Below, piece by piece: positions 9,169-20,323 of a stretch of DNA of 64,000 nucleotides. A program made the translations under genes and the position numbers. The DNA is from Jaltomata sinuosa (taxonomy: Eukaryota > Streptophyta > Magnoliopsida > Solanales > Solanaceae). The notes under the pieces were generated by a model. It was not told the DNA's origin. It made no database searches and saw only the letters and a program-made list of their open reading frames with translations. The stretch covers positions 107,528 to 171,527 of the forward strand of contig QJPP01000315.1 in the NCBI GenBank assembly GCA_003996215.1. The letters are read 5' to 3'. Position 1 is the stretch's first letter. Each line of letters opens with the position of its first letter.

Positions 9169-11523
9169 TGTCACACCCCAAAATAGGGGAGGCGGGACCA
9201 GCACCTAGAGCCCCAAAAGGCCGAGAGTGAAAAAATCGAGTGTATCTCTATTAAACCTGTTGGGGGTCTGAGACTGACAAGGTCTTTAAGTATAGAAATT
9301 AGAAACAATGATAGCTAAACAGTAGGTAAACAACTCAAGGCCGACAAGGCTAATATCATAGTAGATAGCTAATAATAAGGCCGACCATACCCAACACTGA
9401 TATACATATACATGTCTACAAGCCTCTATGAGTAAGTAAGATATCTCATATCTAGGACAGGGCCCTGGACTAACCATAAACTGTACATATACATAACCTG
9501 GTAAAAATATAAGCTAGACCTCTACTCGTCAGCTCCAGGAAGAATGGAGCTTACAAAAATGGTTGAACTTTGCAACTCCTACTGAAGAGGTTTGTCTGGG
9601 TTTCTATCTAGACTTGTAGGCATGAATGCAGAACCCCTAAGCATTAGGGATGTCAGTACGACAATAATGTACTGGCATGTAAGGTAGAAACATAATAGTA
9701 AGTCGCAAGTAGTAAATCTGAACAAGATATAATATGAAACTTGTAAATTGTAATTGGTAAGACTCGTGAAGCTCTTTTCTCCTTTATTCTTTTTAGAACA
9801 CAACACATGCATTAAAATCACCCGTAACTCACTCTTTATAACCAATGTTGAACCACAATAGCGCCTTGGCGCACCCTATATATAATAGCCTCAATATGGC
9901 AGTAGCGCCTCGGCGCACACTATGTATATAATGGCCTCAATATGGTAGTAGCACCTCGGTGCACACTACTATGTATATAATGGAATAAATATGGCAGTAG
10001 AACCTCGGTGCACACTATGTATATAATATCCTCAATATGGCAGTAGCGCCTCGGCACACACTAACACGCAATCCACGCGTAATAAGTGTATTACTAGATT
10101 GACCTTCAAAGCTACTCTTGTTAGTTATAGAGGTTCATTTAGATAACTTCTTTAGACTTCACTTACTAGATGTTGGAATCAACTTACCAAACACATATGA
10201 ATGGGGATTTGACTTGCTAACCTTCATTTTATACTTTCTAAAGCTTTATTAGGGATCACAATACAAAGAAGAAACTCGACATAAGGATAACTTACGTTTC
10301 ATACAAAAAAAAGGTATCAGATTTTTATAAGGTGACTTGAATCACCATAATGTATCACTTAGTTCCTTAAGACTTGTTAAGTTACCAAATCATCTCTCTT
10401 ATAACAGAATACTCAAATTCCTTCTTTCGAAGATTTAGAGTTCCATTTCTAGATTCATGTCGATAAGGAATAAAGAAGCCTTGACATACCTCGTTCCTTC
10501 TGAAGATTGCGCTTACCACAACTTGGCCTTTCCTTTATTAAGTTAATCTGCAACACAAGGGTATAATGAAGCTAATATTATCTCTTAAACCTGATGCAAC
10601 TTTGCCAAAACAGTAGCTAAATATTTCCCGGGCAGATTTACGTATTGGGCATTAATTAAAGGGTGTATCATCACACCTTTCTCCACCATTTCAATACACA
10701 TCACACACACCCCAACCTACTGCCTCCAACAATACGAAACACATCAACCAGACCTTATACTACTCACCATGAGAAATAAAATAGCAATACATAGTTCATG
10801 TATTTCTTACCATAGGATATCCTAGATATATATAGTAGATTAGTACCAAGATAATAAGTTGTTTAACTCACCTTAATCTTGAATGAATCTTGATCTTCTT
10901 AGAACCCTAAAGGGAGAGAGGGGCAGCCAAGAGGAAAGAAGATAAGAGAGAAGTTTTCCAGCTTTTTATGATCAATATTGATCAACAAAAGGTTTGTATA
11001 AGGGGACCTTTTGGCCAACTTTTTTTGAGTATATTTGGACCAAAATGGGTCAAGAAACTTGGGCCAAAATTGTCCTTTCCTTGTGCCTCAAAAGGGTTAA
11101 GTTTTGTGACTGATTTTGGGCTTCTCTTGGGTCAAAATATGGTCAACATTGGTAGCTACCTTTTGTAGTTTTTTGGGCCAGATTTTGTTTTACTTTGATG
11201 GGCCAACTTTAAGATTCATTTGGGCTACCATTAGGTCTAATAATCCATGGTGTTGCTGCCTGCAATTGGCCCTCGGTACTTAGTTCGTTAGCGTAGGTAG
11301 GTGATGCACCTACTTGTCACCTAAGAGCTTAGATAAGTCGAGCAAGCACCTCACTTGTTTTATCTCATTTTCAAAACCCTCATCCTTATAATTTAACTTA
11401 ACACTTATATACATTTGACCATTTCAAATTCTAGGCCAAAGTACCCCTTCACAATCTCGAGCTCAAGTACCTTCGTCGATATTAACTTAGTCATATAGGT
11501 TTTGAAAGGTATGGGGTGTTACA
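9169..11523 (-). repeat. 3' LTR of element C
   Basis: Plus-strand left end TGTCACACCCC, right end GGTGTTACA; on the coding strand TGTAACACC...TGTGACA. It aligns along its length with 16952-19512. It lacks a segment of about 255 bp present in the other LTR at about 18526-18780, and has more copies of the internal minisatellite. A GTAGGTG-ATG-CACCTAC inverted repeat lies at 11297-11313, like the motif in the element A LTR. ORFs within it are taken as chance. Confidence 0.9.
9850..10068. repeat. Minisatellite in element C 3' LTR
   Basis: There are four to five imperfect copies of a roughly 50-57 bp unit. The unit contains AGTAGCGCCTCGGCGCACAC followed by TATGTATATAATGGCCTCAA. The equivalent site in the other LTR (about 17635-17795) has only three to four copies. 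TATATAA lies in each unit, so the array multiplies a possible TATA-like element. That last point is inference. Confidence 0.75.
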
Positions 11524-11538
11524 TACTTCCCCCCTTAG
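11524..11538 (-). promoter_or_regulatory. Polypurine tract, element C
   Basis: On the coding strand CTAAGGGGGGAAGTA directly precedes the LTR start TGTAACACC. It is preceded by the GAGGATGAATG segment typical of the end of pol. Confidence 0.8.
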
Positions 11539-11807
11539 AATCATTCATCCTCGAATGAGGGTAATGCGTATAGAGCTCTAGTCCTTTAGGATATTTTTCA
11601 AATTTTGGTAGAGTTTCCTTTATAATTGGGACTATCCAAAAACCTGAAACTCAGCAAAAGTCTAGCACAATGCCTCACAGGGCGATATAATGATATACAA
11701 TTAAATGTAATCATTTGCACATGTTCAAACCAGATCATATTTGTACAGTAGTAGAAATATTAAGAAGATAAGGATATGACTTACCTCAATACTATCTTCA
11801 TGGCGTA

Positions 11808-13417
11808 AATAAATGGGGATACTTTTTCCTCATTTCTTTCTCGGCGTCCCAGGTCATTTCCTCGACATTATTATTTCTCCACAACACCTTTACTGAGGCT
11901 ACTTCTTTGGTTCTGAGCTTCCTAACTTGACGATCTAGGATAGAAATTGGTACTTCCTCATAGGATAAGTCTTTAGAAAGTTGAATATCTTTGATAGGTA
12001 TAGTACGTGAAAGATCTCCTATGCACCTTTATAGTATCGATACATAAAATACAGGATGGAGTGCCTCCAATTATGTGGGTAAATCTAGCTCGTATGCCAC
12101 TTTTTCTACCCTCTGAATGATCCTCTATGGTACAATATATCTTGGACTAAGCTTTCTCTTTTTACCAAATCGCATAACGCCTTTCATGGGCGAAACCTTT
12201 AGGAAAACTCAATCACTAACATTAAATTCCAAATCCCGACGTCGCACATCTGCATATGATTTTTGCCTACTCTGGGCTGTTAGTAATCTTTCTCAGATTA
12301 GCTTCACCTTCTCCATTGCTTGATTAACTAGGTCAAGCCCTAATAATTCTGCTTCCCTAATTTCAAACCATCCAATCGGTGATCTACACTTTCGTCCATA
12401 TAAAGCTTCATAAGGAGCCATCCTAATGCTTGTATGGAAGCTATTATTATAAGCAAACTCAATTAGTGGCAAATGGTCATCCCAACCCTCTTTAAAATCT
12501 AGTACACAAGCTCGTAGCATATCTTCGAGTGTCTAAATAATGCATTCAGCTTGTCCATCTGTCTGTGAATGAAAAGTTGTACTGAGACTTATTTGAGTAC
12601 CTAAGCCTTTCTGGAAAGACCTCCATAAATTTGTTGTAAACTGAGCACCCCTGTCTTAAATAATGGAAATTGGGACAGCATGAAGTCGAACTATTTCACT
12701 AATATAGAACTTGGCATAATCTTCAGTAGTATAAGTTGTCCTGACTGGTAAAAAGTGAGCTGATTTTGTAAGTCTATCTACAATCACTCATATGGAATCA
12801 TACTTCCGATAAGTACGAGGTAAGCCTATAATAAAACCCATGTTGATCACCTCCCATTTCCGGGTAGGTATCATTATACTTTGAGTTAGCCCTATGGGTC
12901 TCTGGTGTTCAATTTTTACCTGTTGACAATGCGGGCATTGGGCTACAAACTCTGCAATATTTCTCTTCATATTATTCCACTAGTAAATTTGTCGAAGATC
13001 ATGATACATCTTTGTCGCTCCTAGATGGATTGAATAGCAGGAATAGTGAACTTCTGCTAAAATTTTCTCCCAAAGCTCCCCAATATTAGGTACACATAGA
13101 CAACATTGATATCTCAGAATCCCATTTTCATTAAGTTCTATTAATGGTTGCTTCTCTTGCAGAATTTCTTCCCTCAATCTAACTAACTCTGGATCATCAT
13201 ATTGTCGTTCCTTTACCTCTGTTATAAGTGAGGATTCCACTGCGCTTTGAATAACAACTCCCCCATTACCTGGGTCTAGTAGTCGAACCTGCAAATGAGC
13301 TAACTGATGTAGTTCTCTTCTCATCTCAATCATTCTATTTTCCATGTGGCTCAAGTTTCCCATGGATTTGTGGCTAAGTGCATTGGCCACTACATTGGCC
13401 TTACCTGGATGGTACAA
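11808..13417 (-). pseudogene. Integrase with chromodomain, element C
   Basis: The order is zinc-binding HHCC region, DDE core and chromodomain. The N-terminal part (13417-12980) contains the end of RNase H and ILAEVHYSCYSIHLGATKMY. CPHCQQVKIEH lies near 12900-12930 and the first catalytic Asp region, MGFIIGLPRT, near 12820-12845; Asp is replaced by Gly there, since related copies read MDF. A frame with VLDFKEGWDDHLPLIEFAYN and SIRMAPYEALYGRKCRSPIG lies at 12520-12293. The chromodomain stretch (about 12060-11810) is readable with stops, includes LHPVF and SYEEVPISILD words, and ends at a TGA at 11808-11810. Several frames are needed, so it is non-functional. Confidence 0.82.
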
Positions 13418-14770
13418 AATATCTACGTCATAATCCTTTAATAACTCTAACCACCTTTTTTGCCTTAGGTTTAAATCCTTCTATTTGAATAAATATTGTA
13501 GACTTTTATGGTCCGTAAACACATCTACATGGACTCCAAACAAGTAATGGCGCCAAATTTTCAGGGCAAATATAACTGCTGCCAATTCAAGATCATGAGC
13601 AGGGTAATTTTGTTCGTGCTTTCTCAGTTGTCTCGAGGCATAGGCAATAACTTTACCATGTTACATTAAAATTCAGCCCAACCTAATCCTTAAAGCATCA
13701 CAATAAACAACATAACCTTCTTATGTGCCCTCTGGCAGAGTTAAGACAGATGTTGAAGTAAGCTTGTCCTTCAACTCCTGAAAACTCTTCTCACATGCAT
13801 CAGACCACTGGAACTTGGTAGCTTTATGAGTCAACTTTGTCAATGGTGCAGGTATTGAAGAAAATCCTTCCATAAACCTCCGGTAATAACTTGCTAAGCC
13901 CAAAAAACTATGGATCTCTATAGCATTCAAGGGCCTCGGCCAATTCTTTATAGCTTCAATCTTTTGGTCGTCAACTCTAATACATTCGTTTGTAATTATA
14001 TGGCCAAGAAAAGCCACTAAAGTCAACCAAAACTCACATTTGGAGAACTTTGCATATAATTTATGATTCTGAAGTGTTTGCAATACTACACGCAGATGAT
14101 CAGCATGTTCAGCTTCAGACCCTGAGTAAATCAGGATATCGTCAATAAATACGATCAGGAATACATCTAGGAATGTCTTGAAGACCCGATTCATTAGGTC
14201 CATGAAAGTTGTTGGGGCATTAGTAAGCCCAAAAGACATTACTAGAAACTCGAAGTGGCCATACCTTTTCCTAAAGGTTGTCTTCAGAACATCTACCCCT
14301 TTAACACGCAACTGGTGATACCTCGACTGCAAGTCAATCTTTAAAAAACATTTGGCTTCTTGCAACTAATCAAAAAGGTCATCAATCCTTGGAAGCGGAT
14401 ACTTATTCTTGATTGTAACTTTGTTCTGCTGTCGATAAATGATGCACATTCTCAAGGACCCATCTTTTTTATGAACAAACAAAACTGGTGCACCTCATGG
14501 CAATGTACTAGACCTAATGAAACCTTTTTTGAGTTGATCCTTCAACTATTCCTTTAACTCTCTTAGTTCTACAGGAGCCATCCTGTAAGAGGGAATTGAT
14601 ATTGGCTGAGTATCTAGGAGTAGATCAATGGCAAACTCAATTTCCCTTTCTGGAGGGATTCCTGGAAGTTCATCCGGGAATGCATCTGGAAACTGACTCA
14701 TCACAGAAATTAATTAAAGAGTCGTTGGTCCATCCTTTGTGCTTCTTACTCGGACTAGTAGATAGATATA
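13418..14770 (-). pseudogene. Reverse transcriptase-RNase H, element C
   Basis: The RT core is open 14365-13721. It has FLKIDLQSRYHQLRVKG, FGLTNAPTTFMDLMN and an intact FIDDILIYS catalytic motif near 14130-14160. The N-terminal RT part (about 14770-14366) is readable only with stops. RNase H (about 13720-13420) shows ASRQLRKHEQNYPAHDLEL and FTDHKSLQYLF words but contains stops. The order matches element A domain for domain. Confidence 0.85.
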
Positions 14771-14774
14771 GCCT

Positions 14775-15218
14775 TTAGAAATCATTTTTAGGCCTTAAGG
14801 TAGGAAATAAACCTACGCCTTGGTGTGGCAGCATTACCTTTACACTCCAGGAATGTCTCTTCCAAAAAATGGAATTGACAACCTTAGTTCTACAATCGAT
14901 ATTAGCATAACATGTAGCTAACCAGTCCATACCCATAATGACATCAAATTTAATCATATCTAATTCAATTAGATCAGCTAAAGTGAGACGGTCATAAATC
15001 CACACTGCACAATTTTGATAAACTCGTCTAGCTATAATAGATTCACCAACCGGCATAGATACAACAAAGGGTATAGGCAACAACTCTGGGTCTGCCCCAA
15101 ACTTACCAGCAATAAGTGGGGTAACATATGAAAGAGTAGACCTAGGATCTATAAGTGCATAAACACCATGAGTAAAAATAGTCAATGTACCTGTAATAAC
15201 ATCAGGTGATGATTCCAA
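14775..15218 (-). pseudogene. Aspartic protease domain, element C
   Basis: The frame contains ALIDPRSTLSYVTPLIA (about 15160-15110). The catalytic Asp is present, but the invariant Gly of the active-site triplet is Arg, which should abolish activity. DVIMGMDWLATCYANIDCR follows and ends the domain as in the other elements. Unlike element A, there is Trp after GMD rather than a stop. Confidence 0.82.
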
Positions 15219-16736
15219 GTCCTGGTGACCAGCTAGAGCATAAGTGCGATTCTGACCACCACCTGAACTAGATGCTCCTTCTCTTCCTCTACCTCTACCA
15301 CGACCTGGTGTTTCTTATGGGCCTATCCTAAGGGGATGAATAATAGATGAAGAAGCTGCCATCGACGCTGTAGGCTGGGACATTTCACCCCTACCTCTAC
15401 TGGAATAGTATCGCATAAAGTGACCAGGATGCCCACACGAATAACAAGTATCTGAACCCAGGTGACATATCCCAGGATGCTTCCTACCATACTGAACACA
15501 AGGTGGAAAAGGTGGCCTCATCTCACCTGAATGCCCCTGGCGATAGGAACTGGATGCACCTAAATTGTGGCCTGGTCCAGGCTAAGAAAAATGATCATAC
15601 CTCTGCCTTTCCAACTGATATGGAGCACCACTAGTAGGGTGGGGTGATCTCCTATGAAAATGTAGCCTAACATTACCTCGTGGATCTCCATAGGACCTAG
15701 TAGATCTAGCCCTCTTATTCTGATCCCTTTATCGGCTTTGGTTATCTCCTATGAAAATGTAGCCTAACATTACCTCGTGGATCTCCATAGGACCTAGTAG
15801 ATCTAGCCCTCTTATTCTGATCCCTTTATCGGCTTTGGTTATCTCCAATTCGTACTTTAAGATCCTCTGTAGTCTGAGCAATAGCCTGTATCTTAGAAAT
15901 ATTCATATCCTGTTGTGTGGATGCTATCGTTAATCCCTTAATCAATTCATCCTTAAGTCCACCCATATATTGATGAACTCTAGCTCGCATCATACTCATA
16001 ATATCAGGGGCGTACCTGGCTAATGAATTAAACCTGAGGTTGTACTCTCGAACACTCATATTGCCCTACCTAAGGGTTAGAAATTGATCAAGTCTGGCCT
16101 CTCGAACCTTATGTGGAAGATAGTGAGCTAGGAAGGCCTTTGAAAATTCCTCCCATTTAGCTGGGGGTGCATTTAATCCCCTAGACCGACCCAAGCCTCG
16201 AACCACAGAATGGCTACATCTCGTAACCTGAAATATACAAACTCCACTGCCTCCACTACTATTGTATGCATGACTCGAAGTACCCGCTGATAAGTCTGAT
16301 TAATAAACTTCTGAGGATCCTTACATGGGTCAGAGTCTGTAAATATAGGAGGACTTAGGCTGGTAAACTCTCGAGCCTTAGAACTTTCTGAGCCACCTGA
16401 CCTAGCACTCGTTGATGCCTCTATTTGTTGTTGCTGTGTGGCTACCATCTGGGTCAATAATCAAACTACACTCCTGATGTCCTCGTCCTCTGATTTAGGT
16501 GGAGGAGCTGCAGGTGTTGGTTCATCTCTAGCTATCTAAGGTGCCACTAGAGAAGGTAGGGTCGGGGGTGCTGGATCCCCTCTAGTCTCATCAAGTACTG
16601 GATGAACTGGGATCTCTGGTGTTGGTGATTCACTTTGAGCCTCCAATCTATCTATCTGGATAGGCAGGGAATGACTAGTACCTTCCCCCGCATTCGTGCC
16701 AACCCATCGTCTAGTCATTTGTCTGCTCACAGGCAT
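15219..16736 (-). pseudogene. gag, element C
   Basis: The likely start is ATG at 16736-16734 (MPVSRQMTRRWVG). The order is a Pro/Ser-rich N-terminus, a capsid region in pieces (16457-16173, 16059-15826), and a linker disrupted by a 97-bp tandem duplication at 15647-15840. Two zinc knuckles follow: the first has Cys changed to Tyr (CVQYGRKHPGIC) and the second reads CYSCGHPGHFMRYY with its last Cys also Tyr. The capsid motif MSVREYNLRFNSLARYAPDI is clear. Stops near 16170 and 16535 break the frame. Confidence 0.83.
15647..15840 (-). repeat. Perfect 97-bp tandem duplication in gag of element C
   Basis: Positions 15647-15743 and 15744-15840 are identical by eye, each beginning ATCTCC at its left edge. 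Since 97 is not a multiple of three, the duplication shifts the gag frame. The identity of the two units in an otherwise decayed element suggests the duplication came later than most other damage. Confidence 0.92.
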
Positions 16737-16935
16737 TTTTGTAAACAAGGAATAGAAAAGCATGAATTAGACTTCAAATATCTTATGACCTCGCTCTATT
16801 GCACAATCTGGCAGATGAAAGAAGGATAACAATTCCTAGATGTCCCATAGCCTCATGATTATATGCATGATACACAACACACCCATAAGCAAAACTCTAC
16901 TAGACACGGCTTGTAGACTCCCTGGGATTCAACGT

Positions 16936-16947
16936 GCTCTGATACCA
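16936..16947 (-). promoter_or_regulatory. Primer binding site for tRNA-iMet, element C
   Basis: The plus strand reads GCTCTGATACCA, that is TGGTATCAGAGC on the coding strand, four bases downstream of the 5' LTR end. Confidence 0.9.
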
Positions 16948-16951
16948 AGTT

Positions 16952-19512
16952 TGTCACGCCCCAAAACAGGGGAGGCAGGACCAGCACCTAGAGCCCCAAA
17001 AGGCCGAGAGTACTAAAATCGAGTGTATCTCTATTAAACCTATTGGGGGTCTGAGACCGACAAGGTCTCTAAGTATAGCAATTATAAACACTGATATCTC
17101 AACAGTAGGTAAACAACTCAATAGTGACAAGGCTAATATCATAGTAGATAGCTAATAACAAGGCCATACCCAACACTGATATACATATACACGTCTACAA
17201 GCCTCTACGAGTAAGTAAAACATCTCATATACAGGACAGGTCCCTGGACTACCCATAAACTGGACATATACATAACCTGGTCAAAATATAAGCTAGACCT
17301 CTGACTCGTCAGCTCCAGGAAGAATGGAGCTTACCAAAATGGCTGAACTCTACAACTCCTACTAAAGAGGTCTTTCTGGGTTTTTTTCTGGACCTGCAGG
17401 CATGAATGCAGCACCCCCAGGCAATGGACATGCCAGTACGACAATAATATATTGGCATGTAAGGTAGAAACATAATAGTAAGTCGCAAGTAGTAAATCTA
17501 AACAAGATATAATATGAAACTTGTAAACTGTAATTGGTAAGACTCGTTAAGCTCTTTTATCCTTTATTCTTTTAAGAACACAACACATGCATTAACTCAC
17601 ACCACAACTTACTCTTTATAACCTACGCTAAACAACAATAGCGCCTCGGTGCACCCCATATATAATAGCCTCAATATGGCAGTAGCACCTTGGGGCACAC
17701 TATGTATATAATGGCCTCAATATGGTAGTAGAACCTTGGTGCACACTGTGTATATAATAGCCTCAGTATGGCAGTATTATCTCGGTGCACACTAACATGC
17801 AATACACGCATAATAAGTTTATTACTAGATTGACCTTCAAAGCTACTCTTGTTAGTTATAGAGGTTCATTTAGATAACTTCTTTAGCCTTAACTTACTAG
17901 ATGTTGGAATCAACTTACCAAACACATATGAATGGGGATTTGACTTGATAACCTTCCTTTTACACTTTCTAAAGCTTGATTAGGGATCACAATACAAAGA
18001 AGAAACTCGACAGAAGGATAACTTACGTTTCATGCAAAAAAAAAAGGTATCAGATTTTTATAAGGTGACTTGAATCACCATAATGTATCACTTAGTTCCT
18101 TAGGACTTGTGATGATATCAAATCATCTCTCTTACAACAGAATACTTAAATTCCTTCTTTCAGAGATTTAGAGTTCTATTTTTAGATTCATGTTGATAAG
18201 GAATAAAAAAGCCTTAACATACCTCGTTCCTTCCGAAGATTGTGCTTACCACAACTTGGACTTTACTTTATTAATATAATCTACAACACAAGGGTATAAT
18301 GAAGCTAATATTAGCTCTTAAACCTGATGCAACTTTGCCAAAACAATAGTTAAACAGTTCCTGGGCAGATTTACTTATTGGGCATTAATTAAAGGGTGTA
18401 TCATCACACCTTTCTCCCCCATTTCAATACACATCACACACACACCAACCTACTGCCTCAAACAATACATCACATATCAACCATACCTTACACAATTCAC
18501 CATAGCAAAATAAAATAGCAATACATTGAACCCACATCTTTCGATCACCGTCTTATGAGTTCTTAACAACAATTCACTAACATTTGTCCATCCGAACTTC
18601 AATCCAAAAATATAGATATGGACAGAGTACTTACCACACTTGAAGGAGTGTTTTTATCCTCCTTTTATTGATGCCTTGCAAATCTTAAGTACCCCCTACA
18701 CATACACCAACAAGAGAAGAAGAAATCTCTTAATTGTTACGTAACTTCTAAGTGTCAAATCTTAAGGAAGGGGCTGCCATAGTTCATGTATTTTTTACCA
18801 TAGGATATCCTAGATATATGTATTATATTAGTACCAAGATAATAAGTTGTTTAGCTCACCTTAAACTTGAATGAATCTTGATCTTCTTAAAACCCTAAAG
18901 GGAGAGAGGGGCTGCCAAGAGGAAAGAAGATAAGAGAAAACTTTTCCAGCTTTTGGTGATCAATATTGATCAACAAAAGGTCTGTATAAGGGGACATTTT
19001 TGGCCAACTTTTTTTGAGTATATTTGGGCTAAAATAGGTCAAGAAACTTGGGACAAAATTATCCTTTGCTTGGGCCTCAAAAGGGTTAAGTTTTGTTGCT
19101 GATTTTGGGCTTCTCTTGTGTCAAAATATGGTCAACATTGGTGGCTATCTTTTATAGTTGTTTGGGCCAGATTTGGTAGTACTTTGATGGGCCAACTTTA
19201 AGCTTCATTTGGGATACCATTAGGTCTAATAATCTATGGTGTTGCTGCCCGCAATCGGCCCTCGGAACTTAGTTCGTTAGCGTAGGTAGGTGATGCGCCT
19301 ACTTGTCACCTAAGAGCTTAGATAAGTTGAGAAAGCACCTCACTTGTTTTATCTCATTTTCAAAACCCTCATCCTTATACTTTAACTTAACACTTATATA
19401 TATTTGACCATTTCAAATTCTAGGCCAAAGTACCCCTTCACAATCTCGAGCTCAAGTACCTTCGTCGATATTAACTTAGTCATATAGGTTTTGAAAGGTA
19501 TGGGGTATTACA
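16952..19512 (-). repeat. 5' LTR of element C
   Basis: 2561 bp; plus-strand ends TGTCACGCCCC and GGTATTACA. It aligns with 9169-11523. It carries an extra block at about 18526-18780, inserted between words that are adjacent in the other LTR (CAATACAT and AGTTCATG), and fewer minisatellite units (about 17635-17795). Confidence 0.9.
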
Positions 19513-19517
19513 TGGGT
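19513..19517. repeat. Target site duplication (right) of element C
   Basis: TGGGT, matching 9164-9168. Confidence 0.9.
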
Positions 19518-20200
19518 GTTGATTATTTGGGCTTATAATTGATTATTATGTATGGGCCTATTTAATCCTTCATGTTTTCATTATAAAATTGATGGTTGCA
19601 AACATTAATTTAGCTTACTAATTGTGTGCTTGCTTGAAGAAGAATTTCATTAATTGGGTAAGAATTCAATAGTGGGGATTTGGTATTTCTATCATAAATT
19701 GAGGCTAGAAATAGCTTGATTTAGGAAATTCTCACCTAAGAGTTAAGACTAGAAATAGCTTGCCAATTGGTTGGTTTGTTGTTCAACTATGGGGTTCGAA
19801 AGAGACCATAGTTTACATGCTTAGTGGGTTGAAAAACTACTTAGTATAATTGAAACCAAGGCTACTCGCACTTGTAATTGAGAATTTGCTTAAATAATCA
19901 ACCCCTATCCCATTTCATGACCCCATCGGAAGCACACCCCTAGCTTTCCAATTTTGATAAAAATAATCATGTTTACTTTGTAATTTCGTTATAATTCAAA
20001 TTTTAGTTCCGAAGCCATTTCCCCCACTTTAATTCACTTGCTTGAACACTTTGCTTTCTATCATGAATCAACTTGACCATTAGTGGTGAATCATCATACC
20101 AATCTCCATGGATTCGACACCGACCTCGCATTGGGTTTCTTATTATTATGCTTGATGATCATTACCACCTCCTTCGGGAGAATTATTTTAGACATCATCA
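19513..20200 (+). repeat. Right part of the Athila LTR
   Basis: This continues the sequence interrupted at 9168 and ends at GACATCATCA just before a tRNA-Asp primer site. The stretch CCATGGATTCGACACCGACC to CTTCGGGAG (about 20107-20180) recurs in reverse at about 23575-23660, next to a second tRNA-Asp site. That supports its identity as LTR end. The 60-residue open frames here are not genes. Confidence 0.65.
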
Positions 20201-20204
20201 AAAA

Positions 20205-20222
20205 TGGCATCATTATCGGAGA
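20205..20222 (+). promoter_or_regulatory. Decayed primer binding site for tRNA-Asp, Athila
   Basis: TGGCATCATTATCGGAGA corresponds to the Athila-type site TGGCGCCGTTGCCGGGGA, complementary to tRNA-Asp. All six differences are C-to-T or G-to-A changes. Confidence 0.75.
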
Positions 20223-20323
20223 TTGGCTTTTGATTTGCCATTTATTGTCTATTGATTCATTTTAGTTGAGCATTTGTTCTCTTTTACGTTTTTGTTGTTT
20301 TTATTGTTGTGAGTAGGTTGCTT

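Larger units (their letters stand above)
9169..19512 (-). mobile_element. Full-length minus-strand Tekay/Del-type chromovirus (element C)
   Basis: This is a structurally complete LTR retrotransposon, 10,344 bp, reading right to left. In its own orientation the order is 5' LTR (16952-19512), primer site (16936-16947), gag, protease, RT, RNase H, integrase with chromodomain, polypurine tract (11524-11538) and 3' LTR (9169-11523). It is flanked by TGGGT on both sides. The LTR starts TGTAAYACCCCATACC like element A, so the two are related families. All genes carry stops or shifts. The LTRs have drifted apart by substitutions, minisatellite copy number and one indel of about 255 bp, so this is not a recent insertion. 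Confidence 0.93.

Noticed and set aside
8479..9204. Minus-strand frames of 68-152 codons.
   Set aside because: They overlap the end of the element A LTR and the split Athila LTR; no family resemblance and no continuation across the element C insertion.
15640..15850. Checked as a CRISPR-like or satellite array.
   Set aside because: There are only two adjacent identical copies without spacers, within gag; it is a simple tandem duplication. No CRISPR array exists in this eukaryotic window.
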